Below, piece by piece: positions 26,667 through 35,524 of a stretch of DNA of 64,000 nt (position 1 is the first letter of the stretch; every line of letters starts with the position of its first letter). Under the pieces are notes generated by a model that was not told the DNA's origin, searched no databases, and saw only the letters and a program-made list of their open reading frames with translations. The DNA comes from Arthrobacter sp. ATA002. GTDB taxonomy: Bacteria > Actinomycetota > Actinomycetes > Actinomycetales > Micrococcaceae. The stretch lies in assembly GCF_026898095.1 (NCBI RefSeq), contig NZ_CP114015.1, forward strand, positions 3,840,591 through 3,904,590, written 5' to 3'. A program made the position numbers and the translations under genes.

Positions 26667-27922
26667 ATGATTCCCACCACCGGACAAACTTCCTCCTATG
26701 GAGTGCATTCCGAAGTCGGCAGGCTTCGCAAAGTCCTCGTCTGCTCTCCCGGTCTCGCCCATGAGCGCTTGACGCCCACCAACAGCGACGAACTACTTTT
26801 CGACGACGTGATGTGGGTCGAGAACGCCCAGCGGGACCACCTGGATTTCGTCAATAAAATGAAAAACAGAGGCGTGGACGTCGTCGAGCTCCACGACCTG
26901 CTGGGGCAGACGATGGACATGCCCGAGGCGCGGGCATGGTTGCTCGACCGGAAGGTCATCGCCAACCGGGTGGGCCTGGGGCTGGTCACCGGCACACGTG
27001 CCTTCTTGGATTCCCTCTCCGGTGCTGAACTTTCCCGGTACCTTATCGGCGGCCTGTCCACCATGGAACTTCCCGAAGACTACCGCAGCGACTACATCGG
27101 ACTGGCCCGGGAATCCCAGGAAGACCCGAGTACCTCCTGCCGCCGCTTCCCAACACGCTCTACACCAGGGATACCACCAGCTGGATCTACGGCGGCCTCA
27201 CCATGAACCCGCTGTACTGGCCGGCCCGCCATGACGAAACCCTGCTGATGCAGAGCATTTACCGGTTCCATCCGGACTTTGCGGCCGCGGCGGTGTGGTG
27301 GGGGGACGCGGAACTGGACTGGGGACAGGCGTTCCTGGAAGGCGGCGACGTCATGCCGGCTGGCAACGGGACGGTCCTCGTCGGAATGAGCGAACGCACG
27401 TCCCGTCAGGCGATCACACAGTTGGCGCAGGCACTGTTTAGGGCGGAAGCCGCGGAACGGATCGTGGTTGCGGGCATGCCGAAGCTTCGCGCGGCGATGC
27501 ATTTGGACACGGTATTCACCTTCGCGGACAGGGATCTGGCGACTATCCACCCGGCCATCGTCGACGGTATCCACGCGTTTACCCTGCGCCCCTCCGACAA
27601 AAGTCCGGGTCTGGAAGTGACGGATGAAAAGGACCGGCGCTTCGTCGACGTCGTAGCCGAGTCCCTTGGCTACGAAAAACTGCGCATCGTGGAAACAGCC
27701 GGGGACTTCTATGCCTCGGAGAGGCAGCAGTGGGACAGCGCCAACAATGCGGTGGCGCTGGAGCCCGGCGTCGTCTTCACCTACGACCGCAACACCCAGA
27801 CCAATGCGGCCCTGCGGAAGGCCGGAGTTGAGGTCATCACCATCGTCGGCGCCGAGCTTGGCCGGGGCCGCGGCGGCGGGCACTGCATGACCTGCCCGAT
27901 CATGCGTGACGCTGTCGACTAA
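26667..27922 (+). pseudogene. arcA: Arginine deiminase (frameshifted)
   Basis: Converts arginine to citrulline and ammonia. Repaired length is 418 residues, normal for the enzyme. Motifs are EVGRLRKVLVCSPG at the N-terminus, FLEGGDV (substrate Asp/Glu), MHLDTVFTF (catalytic His) and the nucleophile loop [10 protein letters not shown] near the C-terminus. The frame breaks at CCC 27125-27127: one extra C restores [21 protein letters not shown]. Everything else is intact, so a homopolymer sequencing error is likely. AAGGAG precedes the ATG. The stop overlaps the ATG of the next gene (TAATG). No arcB or arcC is present nearby. Confidence 0.9.
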
Positions 27923-29039
27923 TGCCTGCGAGCGGACCCGCCGGCTCATCCTTCCCGGCGGAGGCACCCCGTGCGGCGTCGTTCTTCCTCATGGCCGCCG
28001 GCATACTCATCACGTTGGCGGGGCTGCAGGAATTGTCCTGGCTGTTCGGACCGTTACTGCTGACCGCGCTGGCCATTGTGGTGGTCTATCCGGCCGGTAC
28101 CTGGCTGATAAAGCGCCGTGTTCCCCGGCCACTTGCCCTCAGCGTCCTCCTGCTCATCGTGTTCGGCCTGTTGGCCGCCGTATTGGCCGTCATCATCTAT
28201 TCGCTGAGCCGTCTGGCGGGTTTGCTCCTGAGTATTCCGGGCGGATGCAGGGCATCATTGCGGATCTGGCCGCTTGGCTGAATGAAGCGGGGATTCAGTC
28301 TCCACAGGCCGCTGAGCTGCTTGAGAGCATCAGCCTTCCGGAAGCCGCCTTCTGGCTGACCAGCCAAATTCCGCCGCTTTTCAGCCTCGCCACGCTTCTG
28401 GTGTTTACCGGCACCGTCCTGGTCTTCCTTGGCATCGAGGCAATGCAGATGCCACTGCGTGCACAGTGGCTTTACCGTGACTACCCTGTGCTCGCCCAGT
28501 CGTTGGCGGCCAGTCTGGGCGGCGTCCGCCGCTTTATGGGAATAACAACCGTGTTTGCCGTCGTCGTTGGAGTTCTGGACACTCTATTCCTGATGGCGCT
28601 GGGGATCCCCCTGGCGTTGCTCTGGGGCGTGCTGGCCGCTGTCTGCAATTACATTCCTTATCTTGGATTCATGATCGGAATGGCGCCGCCGGCGCTGCTC
28701 GCACTGCTGCTCGACGGATGGCAGTCGATGCTCCTGGTCATCATCGTTTACGTAATTCTGAATTTCGTCGTCACATCGGCCCTGCCCGCGAAGATCATTG
28801 GGGACGCCGTGGGCCTCTCGATGGTCGTTGAAGTGGTCTGCATTGTCTTCTGGACATGGATACTTGGTCCGCTTGGTGCAATTCTCGCGGTGCCGGTCAC
28901 CATAGTGGTCAAGGCAGTCTTTGTGGACTCGGATCCACGTGCCCGCTGGCTGTACGGGTTCGTTTCCTCCGGCAAGCTCATCAGCCGAACCGCTGCACAA
29001 CCGAAGCTCGCCCCGCCGGTGCCCGATAGAAGCGGTTAA
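27922..29039 (+). pseudogene. AI-2E-family transporter (frameshifted)
   Basis: Membrane permease of about 372 residues when repaired. The N-terminal half (four hydrophobic segments) ends at about 28226, where the frame shifts at a CC pair (28227-28228). One added C restores LLPEYSGRMQGIIADL. The C-terminal half contains GVLAAVCNYIPYLGFMIGMAP and WTWILGPLGAILAVP, the two signature loops of the AI-2E/PerM family. It overlaps arcA by one base, so it belongs to the arginine operon. The transported ligand is unknown. Confidence 0.85.
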
Positions 29040-29060
29040 CGTTTACCCGCCCGGAACACC

Positions 29061-29996
29061 TCACTGCACTGCACCGGCTTTGGAGGGTTGGGCGGCCGTT
29101 TTGTTCTCCGTATCCAGCCGGTGCCACAGACCCCAAAAAATGAGGGCAGTTAGTCCTGAAAACCCCGCCGCCAGGGCATGCGCGCCAAGGTATGCCGTGT
29201 AGTCCCGGGTCGGGTCCGGCATGGAAAGGTCCGTATCCCGCAGCAGCGGAAGCCCCCACAGAAGTGCGCCGAGCGCCAGAAGCAGTGCGGTGAACGCAGC
29301 GATCACGGCGGCGAAGACCGTCCTGCCCCGCCGCGGGCCGCCGGAACCATAACCGAGGCTTCCACGCCGGGTCAGCCACCATGCGGCGAGGCATCCGCAC
29401 AGCAGCGCGACGGCGTCGGCGCCCAAAGTGTCACTGAAGCGGTGCCACTTTGCGGTTGTCGTGTAGGCGCCGATTCCAATTGCCCACGTCAGGACCACCA
29501 GCGCGGCGAGTCCCCGCCAACGGTAGGGAACAACAATAAAGACGGCGAACAGCACGGTCATTGCAATTGTTGTGTGCCCGCTGGGAAAACTGTTCTGCGT
29601 AAAATCGCCGCTGACCTCGACCAATTCCGGCCGCGGCAGAATAAACCGCTTAAGCCCCTGGGTAATAACCTGGCCCAGCACAATGACGGCGACGCCGGCA
29701 AAGGCCAGGTCCGGACGTCGCCGGACCAGGCCCACCAGGGCGACAAGGCATACCGCCAGCGCCAGGGAATAGACGGTGATATTGTCCAGTGACTCCGCCG
29801 CGGCAGCCAGCTCCCCGTCGCTGACCTGATCGGCACCACGAAGAGCCGCATTCTCCGTTGTTTGACCGTGTTCCGTCCAAACCGCACTCAGATAACTGAA
29901 GATCAACACAAGGAGGCTCACCCCGGCGGTGACCAGCCACCGGGTACTCCGCAGGGAAGAATACTCAGCAGCACGTCCGGCTCCGGTAATTTTCAT
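29061..29996 (-). CDS. PAP2-family phosphatase
   Basis: Integral-membrane lipid phosphatase of 311 residues. The three signature blocks are KRFILPRPEL, NSFPSGHTT (PSGH) and KWHRFSDTLGAD, which hold the catalytic His and Asp. Additional helices lie at both ends. Likely substrates are phosphatidate or undecaprenyl pyrophosphate. It converges with the AI-2E gene and is divergent from the ydcF-like gene. Confidence 0.9.
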   Translation of the reverse strand: MKITGAGRAAEYSSLRSTRWLVTAGVSLLVLIFSYLSAVWTEHGQTTENAALRGADQVSDGELAAAAESLDNITVYSLALAVCLVALVGLVRRRPDLAFAGVAVIVLGQVITQGLKRFILPRPELVEVSGDFTQNSFPSGHTTIAMTVLFAVFIVVPYRWRGLAALVVLTWAIGIGAYTTTAKWHRFSDTLGADAVALLCGCLAAWWLTRRGSLGYGSGGPRRGRTVFAAVIAAFTALLLALGALLWGLPLLRDTDLSMPDPTRDYTAYLGAHALAAGFSGLTALIFWGLWHRLDTENKTAAQPSKAGAVQ

Positions 29997-30118
29997 GGCA
30001 GGACCCTAGCAAGCACGTCCTTCTACGGGAAGCGCTCCATGATCCGCAGGCGGAACGATAAACGAGTATCCTCGTGGCAACTGTTGGACGTGGCACTATT
30101 GCGGCGGGGAGAGAGCTC

Positions 30119-31173
30119 ATGACGGCTGCGGATTCCGTATCCAGCGTTTTCATCCAGGCCCTCTACAGTTTCGCCGGCTTCGCATTCTGCACGGGATTGC
30201 TCGCCTGGTCCGTGCGAAGAGACGCACGGTCGCTGCGGAACGGATTCCTGGTCGTCGTGACCGCGTACTCGCTCTTGGGGTTCGTCGCCTTTCTTGCTTC
30301 GAGGGTACCCGTACTCGACGTCGCCGCTGAGCTTGTCATTGTCGTGATCGCGGCGGTCGCTGCACTGGGGCTAATGCTGCTTCCACTACTTTAACCGCCA
30401 ATGGAGTGCTGATGCTCCGCAGGGAAAGCCGGTCACTGGGCAATCTTTTGTCACTGCTGGCGGGACTCACTCTGCTGGTTTTACCTATCGTCGTTGTTTG
30501 GCTGCTTCGTCATGAAAACAGCGTGACGGGGACTCTGGCGGTAGGGCTTTTGACCCTGCAGGCGTGCGTAGGACTCCTCTTTCTCGTGTTTGCGGCGCAC
30601 ACCGCGGCTTACGCTTTTATCGCCCGGCGGGCCCCGGCCCAGGCGGTCATCGTGCTGGGGGCGGGATTGCTGGCCGGGCGGGTCCCTCCGCTGCTCGCCG
30701 GGCGCCTGCAGCAGGCCATCACCGCGTCCGCGCAGCGCACTGCCCCGAGAGGCAGGATCCCGATCATGCCCAGCGGCGGCCAAGGCCGTGACGAACCACA
30801 GCCGGAAGGCCAGGCAATGGGTGAGTGGCTGCGCCGGCACGGTGTCCCCGCCGAAGACATTCTCGTGGAAGACCGTGCACGAACAACCCAGGAGAACCTT
30901 CGCTACAGCGCCGAGCTGCTGCAGCAGCACGGCGTGGCACCGCCCTACCTCATCGTGACGAACAACTATCACGCCCCACGAGCGGCCATGCTGGCTCGAA
31001 AGCTCGGCATCGACGCACACGCCATCGGTTCGCCGACTGCCTTCTACTTCTGGCCCAGCGCCTATTTGCGGGAATTCGTGGCAGTGATGGCCGGCCACCG
31101 GTTCCTCATCTTCCTGGCCGGACTGCCATCGGTAATTCTGAGTGCCTTCACCTGGTTGGCTCTCACGGCTTGA
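30119..31173 (+). pseudogene. YdcF-family membrane protein (frameshifted)
   Basis: Repaired length is about 351 residues. The first 90 residues contain three membrane helices. A one-base deletion in a TTT run (30390-30392) then stops the frame; adding a T reads PLLLTANGVLMLRRES and joins it to the second open frame. The remainder has two or three more helices and the cytoplasmic or extracytoplasmic DUF218 domain: AVIVLGAGLLAGRVPP, MPSGGQGRDEPQPEG, LVEDRARTTQENLRY and VTNNYHAPRAAMLARKLG. GGGGAGAGAG precedes the ATG. DUF218 proteins are linked to envelope and cell-wall functions. Confidence 0.85.
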
Positions 31174-31273
31174 CTCGCCAGCGCACGTGCCCTGCACCGC
31201 CCGTTCATCCACCGGAAACAGGGCTGAAACTCCGGCTGGCTACCTTTAGGGGCACCAGCTAGAGGAGGACACG

Positions 31274-32659
31274 ATGAACAAAATGCTGATCGGACGCGAG
31301 GCCGCCGAGGTGCTGACCAAGGGACTGGGCCGCAGGAGGTTTCTGGGTGCCGCCGCGGGTCTCGGTGCCCTGGCCTTCGCCACCGGCTGCAGTGCGGAGA
31401 CTTCGCAGAGTCCTTCCCCGTCCGGAGCCGTCGGTTCCGGTGCCGGCACGCCCGGGCCGCCGGATGCGCAGCCGGGAAACATCCTCCAGCCGCACTCCGG
31501 AGAAATGCCCGGGGACCACTACCTCGCATCCGCCCCCGACGACGTGCTGTGGGGTTACGTTCCCACCGTCCATGCCAACCCCGTGGCACGGATGAAGTCC
31601 GGCCAGACCATCACCATAGATGCCCTTTCCCATGAAGGAATCCTGGAGGACCAGGGCCGCGACCCGGTGTCGTTTTTCGGCGGCCACGGCGTCGAAGCGG
31701 ACAGTGTGCTGCAGGACGCCGTCGACATTGCCGCCGGCTACAACCGCACCCCGCGGAACTTCGACACCGACGGACCGCACGTGGTCACCGGCCCCGTTGC
31801 GGTGGAAGGCGCGGAGCCGGGGGACGTCCTGAAGATCGAAACCCTCGCCGCGGTGCCGCGGGTTCCGTACGGCGTCGTGTCCAGCCGGCACGGCAAGGGC
31901 TCGCTGGCCGTCCAGCAGGGACCGGCCGCTCCGGCGGGCATCACGCTGGAGGAAGTCATGCCGCCGGCCGCCACGGACAACCGCGCCTCGGGCGTGCCGA
32001 CGGATTATCACAACGTCTCGGTGTTCACTGCGATCGAGGACGGCAAGGGCGTGATGACCAGCGGCGAGATGAAGGTCCGGTTTCCGCTGCGCCCGTTCAT
32101 GGGCATGATGGGCGTGGCCCACGCCGAAAGCAGCGGCCTGACCGATCCGGAAGCCAACTCCGTGCCGCCCACCCTCGGCGGCGGCAACATCGACATCCGT
32201 CACCTGGGCCCGGGGTCCACGTTTTATCTGCCGGTGAAGGCCGACGGCGCACTGTTCTATGTGGGTGATCCGCACATGGGCATGGGCGATGGCGAAGTGG
32301 CCCTGACCGCGATGGAGGGATCACTGCGCGGCACCTTCCGGCTGACCGTTTGCAAACCCGGTGCCGGCGATGCCCCGGAGTTGGCCCACCGGTACCCGTT
32401 CGGGGAGACCGCCGACGCCTGGATCCCGATCGGCCTGTCCGACCCGGACGGCCTGGGCGGCGGCGGGGTCAGCAGCGACCTGAATGTGGCGATGCGGCGG
32501 GCCGTGGTCAATGCCCTGGATTTCCTCGAGCAGGAGAAGGGCATGGACCGGGCCGTGGCTTATGCGTACCTGTCCGCGGCCGCCGACTTCGCCGTGTCGC
32601 AGGTGGTGGACCGGACCGTCGGCGTTCACGGACTGATCCGCAAGGCGGACTTTGGCTGA
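31274..32659 (+). CDS. Acetamidase/formamidase-family Tat lipoprotein
   Basis: 461 residues. A twin-arginine signal GRRRFLGAAAGLGALAF ends in lipobox ATGC, so the enzyme is predicted to fold in the cytoplasm, leave by Tat and be lipid-anchored outside. The mature part is a full FmdA/AmdA domain with HGVEADSVLQD, GGGNIDIRHLGPGS and VGDPHMGMGDGEV. AGGAGGA lies before the ATG. Members hydrolyse formamide, acetamide or similar amides; secretion of this family is unusual. A cytosolic paralogue lies at 44760. Confidence 0.88.
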   Translation: MNKMLIGREAAEVLTKGLGRRRFLGAAAGLGALAFATGCSAETSQSPSPSGAVGSGAGTPGPPDAQPGNILQPHSGEMPGDHYLASAPDDVLWGYVPTVHANPVARMKSGQTITIDALSHEGILEDQGRDPVSFFGGHGVEADSVLQDAVDIAAGYNRTPRNFDTDGPHVVTGPVAVEGAEPGDVLKIETLAAVPRVPYGVVSSRHGKGSLAVQQGPAAPAGITLEEVMPPAATDNRASGVPTDYHNVSVFTAIEDGKGVMTSGEMKVRFPLRPFMGMMGVAHAESSGLTDPEANSVPPTLGGGNIDIRHLGPGSTFYLPVKADGALFYVGDPHMGMGDGEVALTAMEGSLRGTFRLTVCKPGAGDAPELAHRYPFGETADAWIPIGLSDPDGLGGGGVSSDLNVAMRRAVVNALDFLEQEKGMDRAVAYAYLSAAADFAVSQVVDRTVGVHGLIRKADFG

Positions 32660-32764
32660 CTCTGGGGAGCCCTGCCAGGCATTGGGAATCTGCTCAAGTG
32701 GATGATGGCGCAGTGCCCCGGGCGGCGGCAGCCGGGGCCGGCATCAACTAAGCGCGTCGAGGAC

Positions 32765-33232
32765 TTAGAAGTTTGCGGCCGAGCGGACGCCGTACAGCAG
32801 GACGGCGAGGGCGACAGCCGTACCCGACACCCACAAGGCCCCCTTCTGCAGCGGCAGGCTCCCAACATGGCGCCTCAGCCGCACGATCGCCCAGATGAGC
32901 ATGGCGACCGAGAGCACCGGGATGATGAAGTAGAGCAGGCCAATGATGGAGCCGACGAGCAGCCAGATGTCGGCCCAGGGACGAGGCACGGGTGCGGCGG
33001 CGACGGGCGCCGGAGTGGCGGCGGCAGCAACCTGTTCGACGGGCCCGAAATCGGCGATGACCCGTTCCGCGGTCTCCTCGGACGCCCCGTACTGGCTGAG
33101 CATTTCTGCTGCATCCTCCCGCATTGCCTGGACCGTTTCCGCGTGCTCCCGTGCGTCGGTTCCGATCAGCGCCCGGTCGAGATCGGCGAAGTAGGCTTCC
33201 AGCAGTTCCGGCATCGGTTCAGTGGTTGTCAC
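32765..33232 (-). CDS. HAAS-domain membrane protein paired with PadR
   Basis: 155 residues. The N-terminal helical domain (about 1-68, LLEAYFADLDRALIG and QYGASEETAERVIADFG) matches the HAAS signalling domain. An Ala/Pro linker is followed by two membrane helices (about 88-112 and 128-150). The GTG start overlaps the restored TGA of the PadR gene (GTGA), giving a second PadR-HAAS pair in this window. The downstream role is unknown. Confidence 0.8.
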   Translation of the reverse strand: MTTTEPMPELLEAYFADLDRALIGTDAREHAETVQAMREDAAEMLSQYGASEETAERVIADFGPVEQVAAAATPAPVAAAPVPRPWADIWLLVGSIIGLLYFIIPVLSVAMLIWAIVRLRRHVGSLPLQKGALWVSGTAVALAVLLYGVRSAANF

Positions 33233-33569
33233 GAGAGTTCCTTAATCATGGTCGTGACGTCGGCGGCGAACGGGTGCCAGGTCTCGGTGAAGACCTGCAG
33301 AGCGGCGTGGCCCTCGTCAGTCAGGTGGTAGTAGCGGCGGGGGTGGTCCAACCGGTGACGGTTCCAGGGTTGTGGTCACCCACCCTGCTGCCGCAGACGT
33401 GAAAGCAGTGGGTAAAGGGTGCCACCGCTGCTGAACAGCACTTTCCCTCCCCGAGCCGTTCAGCGATCTCCAGTCCATAGGCCGGACCGGAACGCAGACA
33501 GGCGAGAGCGCAGTAGTCCACTGTGCCTTTGCGGAGTTGAGTCAGAACAGACTCGGCGGTAGGTGTCAT
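33229..33569 (-). pseudogene. PadR-family transcriptional regulator (three frameshifts)
   Basis: Repaired length is about 113 residues. The start MTPTAESVLTQLRKGTVDYC and AYGLEIAERLGEGK are clear. Three indels follow: GG after the codon for K (needs one G), GG before TGGGTG (needs one G), and a CCCCC run (one C too many). The repaired sequence shows SSGGTLYPLLSRLRQQGWVTTT and RRYYHLTDEGHAAL and ends in a TGA overlapping the next GTG. All three indels sit in homopolymers, which points to base-calling error rather than selection. Confidence 0.78.
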
Positions 33570-33603
33570 GCACTGCACGCTACCGGTATCGTGCACTGCA
33601 CGC
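33569..33603 (-). promoter_or_regulatory. 12-bp direct repeats upstream of padR
   Basis: TGCACTGCACGC occurs at 33569-33580 and again at 33592-33603, 23 bases apart, which is close to two helical turns. Each copy contains the imperfect palindrome GTGCACTGCAC. The second and longer copy lies in the padR promoter region. Candidate operator; binding is inferred. Confidence 0.45.
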
Positions 33604-33645
33604 AACCCCTGGACCCCGGACGCCGCGGCGTTCGGGGGCAGCGGT

Positions 33646-33866
33646 TCAGCCGCTGCAGGGGGCCTCGACGTCGATCACCCAGGTCACGCCGAAGCGGTCC
33701 GTGAGCATCCAAAACCCGGGCTCCATGCGGAGGCGGTGAGCGGCTCAATGATCCGCGCGCCATCGGCCAGTGCACCCCAGAGCGTGTTTACTTCCTCGGG
33801 CCAGCCTCCTTCCTCGACTCGCTTCCCGGATTCGCCGCCCGGATCACCGCAGCGCACCGGAATTCG
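33646..33866 (-). pseudogene. VOC/PhnB-like protein, C-terminal remnant
   Basis: Only the last 70 or so residues of a PhnB-like glyoxalase-fold protein remain: GWPEEVNTLWGALADGARI and, after a one-base deletion at AAAA 33711-33714 (+ strand), FWMLTDRFGVTWVIDVE with a TGA at 33646-33648. The 5-prime half is missing and the EAL gene begins immediately to the right. Confidence 0.65.
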
Positions 33867-33870
33867 ATGA

Positions 33871-34629
33871 CTACGGCCGGACCGTAACAGAGTCGGACCA
33901 AACCGGCGGAAGCTCCTCAAAGGCCGGTTTCGCAAACCAGTAGCCCTGGAACAGGCGGATGCCGGCTGCCCGAAGAACCCGAAACTCCGCCTCGGTCTCG
34001 ATGCCCTCGGCGAGCAGCGTGATGTCCAGGTCCCTGGCTATTCCGACAATCCCGGCTACCACGGCCTGCCGGGCCGGGCTGGTGTCGATCCCCCGGATGA
34101 GCAACATATCGATCTTGATCAGATCCGGCTGAAAATCGACGAGAAGGCCCAGCCCCGCGTGCCCGGCACCAAAGTCGTCGACGGCGGTGGTGAACCCGTG
34201 CCTGCGGTATTCAGTGATGATGTTGGTGAGGTGGGCGGTGTCCGCAACCTCTTCGTTTTCGGTGAACTCGAACATGATGGATGACATCGGAAAACTGCGC
34301 CGCTTGGCGGCAAGCAGCGTGGCCCGAAGACAGGCCGCCGGTTCATAGACAGCCTTCGGCATGAAGTTGATGGACAGCATCAGGTTCTCGCCGGCGGGAA
34401 AGAGCCGCGAAGCCAGCTCAATGGCCTTGACGCGGCAATCCTGGTCGAAACGGTACCGCTGTTCCGGTGAAACTTGAGACAGGACCTCGAAGGCACCCTC
34501 GCCGGACATGCCCCGGACCAGTGCCTCGTAGCCCCAAACCCGGCCGGCCCCGGCGTCGTAAATCGGTTGAAAGGCCATACTGAAATCGAAGTTCAGTTGT
34601 GGCGCTGTCGTACAGCCCTCGCATGCCAT
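33871..34629 (-). CDS. EAL-domain protein (c-di-GMP phosphodiesterase-like)
   Basis: About 252 residues, a stand-alone EAL domain with a short Cys-containing leader (ACEGC). Catalytic-site segments are present: YEALVRG (EAL), NFMPKAVY, MFEFTENEEV, AVDDFGAGHAGL (DDFG), LIKIDM and LLAEGIETEAE followed by QGYWFAKP. It may hydrolyse cyclic di-GMP or act as a sensor. ATG 34629 is supported by GGGGGG five bases upstream. No GGDEF gene is nearby. Confidence 0.88.
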   Translation of the reverse strand: MACEGCTTAPQLNFDFSMAFQPIYDAGAGRVWGYEALVRGMSGEGAFEVLSQVSPEQRYRFDQDCRVKAIELASRLFPAGENLMLSINFMPKAVYEPAACLRATLLAAKRRSFPMSSIMFEFTENEEVADTAHLTNIITEYRRHGFTTAVDDFGAGHAGLGLLVDFQPDLIKIDMLLIRGIDTSPARQAVVAGIVGIARDLDITLLAEGIETEAEFRVLRAAGIRLFQGYWFAKPAFEELPPVWSDSVTVRP

Positions 34630-34677
34630 GTGCTGTCCCCCCTCGCTGGATACGTCCACCGTACGGGACGGGACTGC

Positions 34678-35331
34678 TCAGTGAGACGTTGGGTCCAGCC
34701 TTTGGATGAACGCGGCGGCACCGGGACCGGTGAAATCTGCCTTATCGGCAGGGCGCCCCGAGACAGCCATCAGCAGCGCCAGCGCGCTTCCCCGAACCGC
34801 TGGCCCGGCGCCGTGCTGGAATTCCGAATCGGACGCCTGCAGCTGAAATCCGGCGGCGCGTTCCTTGCCGCCGCCCATTGAGGTGCCGGTTTTCAGTTGA
34901 TACCGCAGGGCCGCAACGACCGGCTCATCCGGATAGGAACGTGTGAGGCCCAGGGGACGCCGAATGTCCTCGCCATGCACGATGGCTTCCACGAGCCGGG
35001 TTGCCGGAGCAGCCGGCGGCGTCTTAATTGCTCCACGCACGCGGCGGAATTCCGCCAGGGTTACTTCCGGGGTGGCGGCACGCTCCCGGGTGATGCCGGC
35101 GGCGTTGGCTTTGTCGAAGTCGAACCCGGCGGCGATCAGCCGGCGGAGAAAGCCAAGGCGGGTCGTCTTCGCGGTATCCACGAGGTGCGCGACGACGTCG
35201 TGAATGTCCCAGCCGGGGCATAGCGCGGGCTCGGACCACTGCTCCGGGGTGAGCCGTTCAAGGTCGCTGATGAGGGCGTCCCGTTCGCTGTGAACGGCCG
35301 GCCAGATGGCGGCCCGGGGTGGGGAAGGCAT
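34678..35331 (-). CDS. Maleylpyruvate-isomerase-family mycothiol-dependent protein
   Basis: About 217 residues of the DinB/MDMPI superfamily. LSDLE-type start, CPGWDIHDVVAHLVD (metal-binding His) and VEAIVHGEDIRRPLGL (second His pair) are the family marks. Such enzymes use mycothiol, which fits an actinobacterium. No ribosome-binding site exists; a -10 TATATT ends five bases upstream, indicating a leaderless transcript. Confidence 0.83.
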   Translation of the reverse strand: MPSPPRAAIWPAVHSERDALISDLERLTPEQWSEPALCPGWDIHDVVAHLVDTAKTTRLGFLRRLIAAGFDFDKANAAGITRERAATPEVTLAEFRRVRGAIKTPPAAPATRLVEAIVHGEDIRRPLGLTRSYPDEPVVAALRYQLKTGTSMGGGKERAAGFQLQASDSEFQHGAGPAVRGSALALLMAVSGRPADKADFTGPGAAAFIQRLDPTSH

Positions 35332-35336
35332 GCGGC

Positions 35337-35342
35337 AATATA
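35337..35342 (-). promoter_or_regulatory. -10 box of a leaderless promoter
   Basis: TATATT on the minus strand ends five bases before the ATG at 35331, so transcription should begin at or within a base or two of the start codon. Confidence 0.5.
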
Positions 35343-35362
35343 ACCACATAACCACGGTATCT

Positions 35363-35446
35363 ATGCCTCGTTCCATCGCGCTCGCGTTGATCGGAAATCC
35401 GCGCGCGGTCATCCTCGACGAGCTGACCACCGGGCTCGAATCGCAA
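35363..35446 (+). pseudogene. ABC transporter ATPase remnant, 28 codons
   Basis: The translation SIALALIGNPRAVILDELTTGLE contains the Walker B and D-loop stretch typical of ABC-2-type ATPases (LxLALxGxPxxxxLDELTTGLD). Neither Walker A nor the LSGGQ signature exists around it. It is a vestige, immediately left of the terminator of the tct operon. Confidence 0.6.
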
Positions 35447-35465
35447 CGGGTAAAGGGCACAACCG

Positions 35466-35499
35466 CCGAAGGGCCCCGCCGGCTGGCGGGACCCTTCGG
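35466..35499 (-). terminator. Hairpin terminator of the tctCBA operon
   Basis: CCGAAGGGCCCCGCC pairs with GGCGGGACCCTTCGG (one mismatch) across GGCT. It lies 26 bases downstream of the tctA stop; the tail on the minus strand (TTGTGCCCTTT) is moderately T-rich. Confidence 0.7.
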
Positions 35500-35524
35500 T
35501 CGGTGTTCTGATGCGGGCGGGGAC

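Noticed and set aside
30119..31173. Two separate genes, a three-helix protein and a YdcF protein
   Set aside because: Adding one T in a TTT run joins them into a single protein of normal YdcF-family length, so one frameshifted gene is the simpler reading.
33229..33569. Programmed frameshifting in padR
   Set aside because: Three independent homopolymer indels in 340 bases, without slippery heptamers or downstream pseudoknots, fit sequencing error better.
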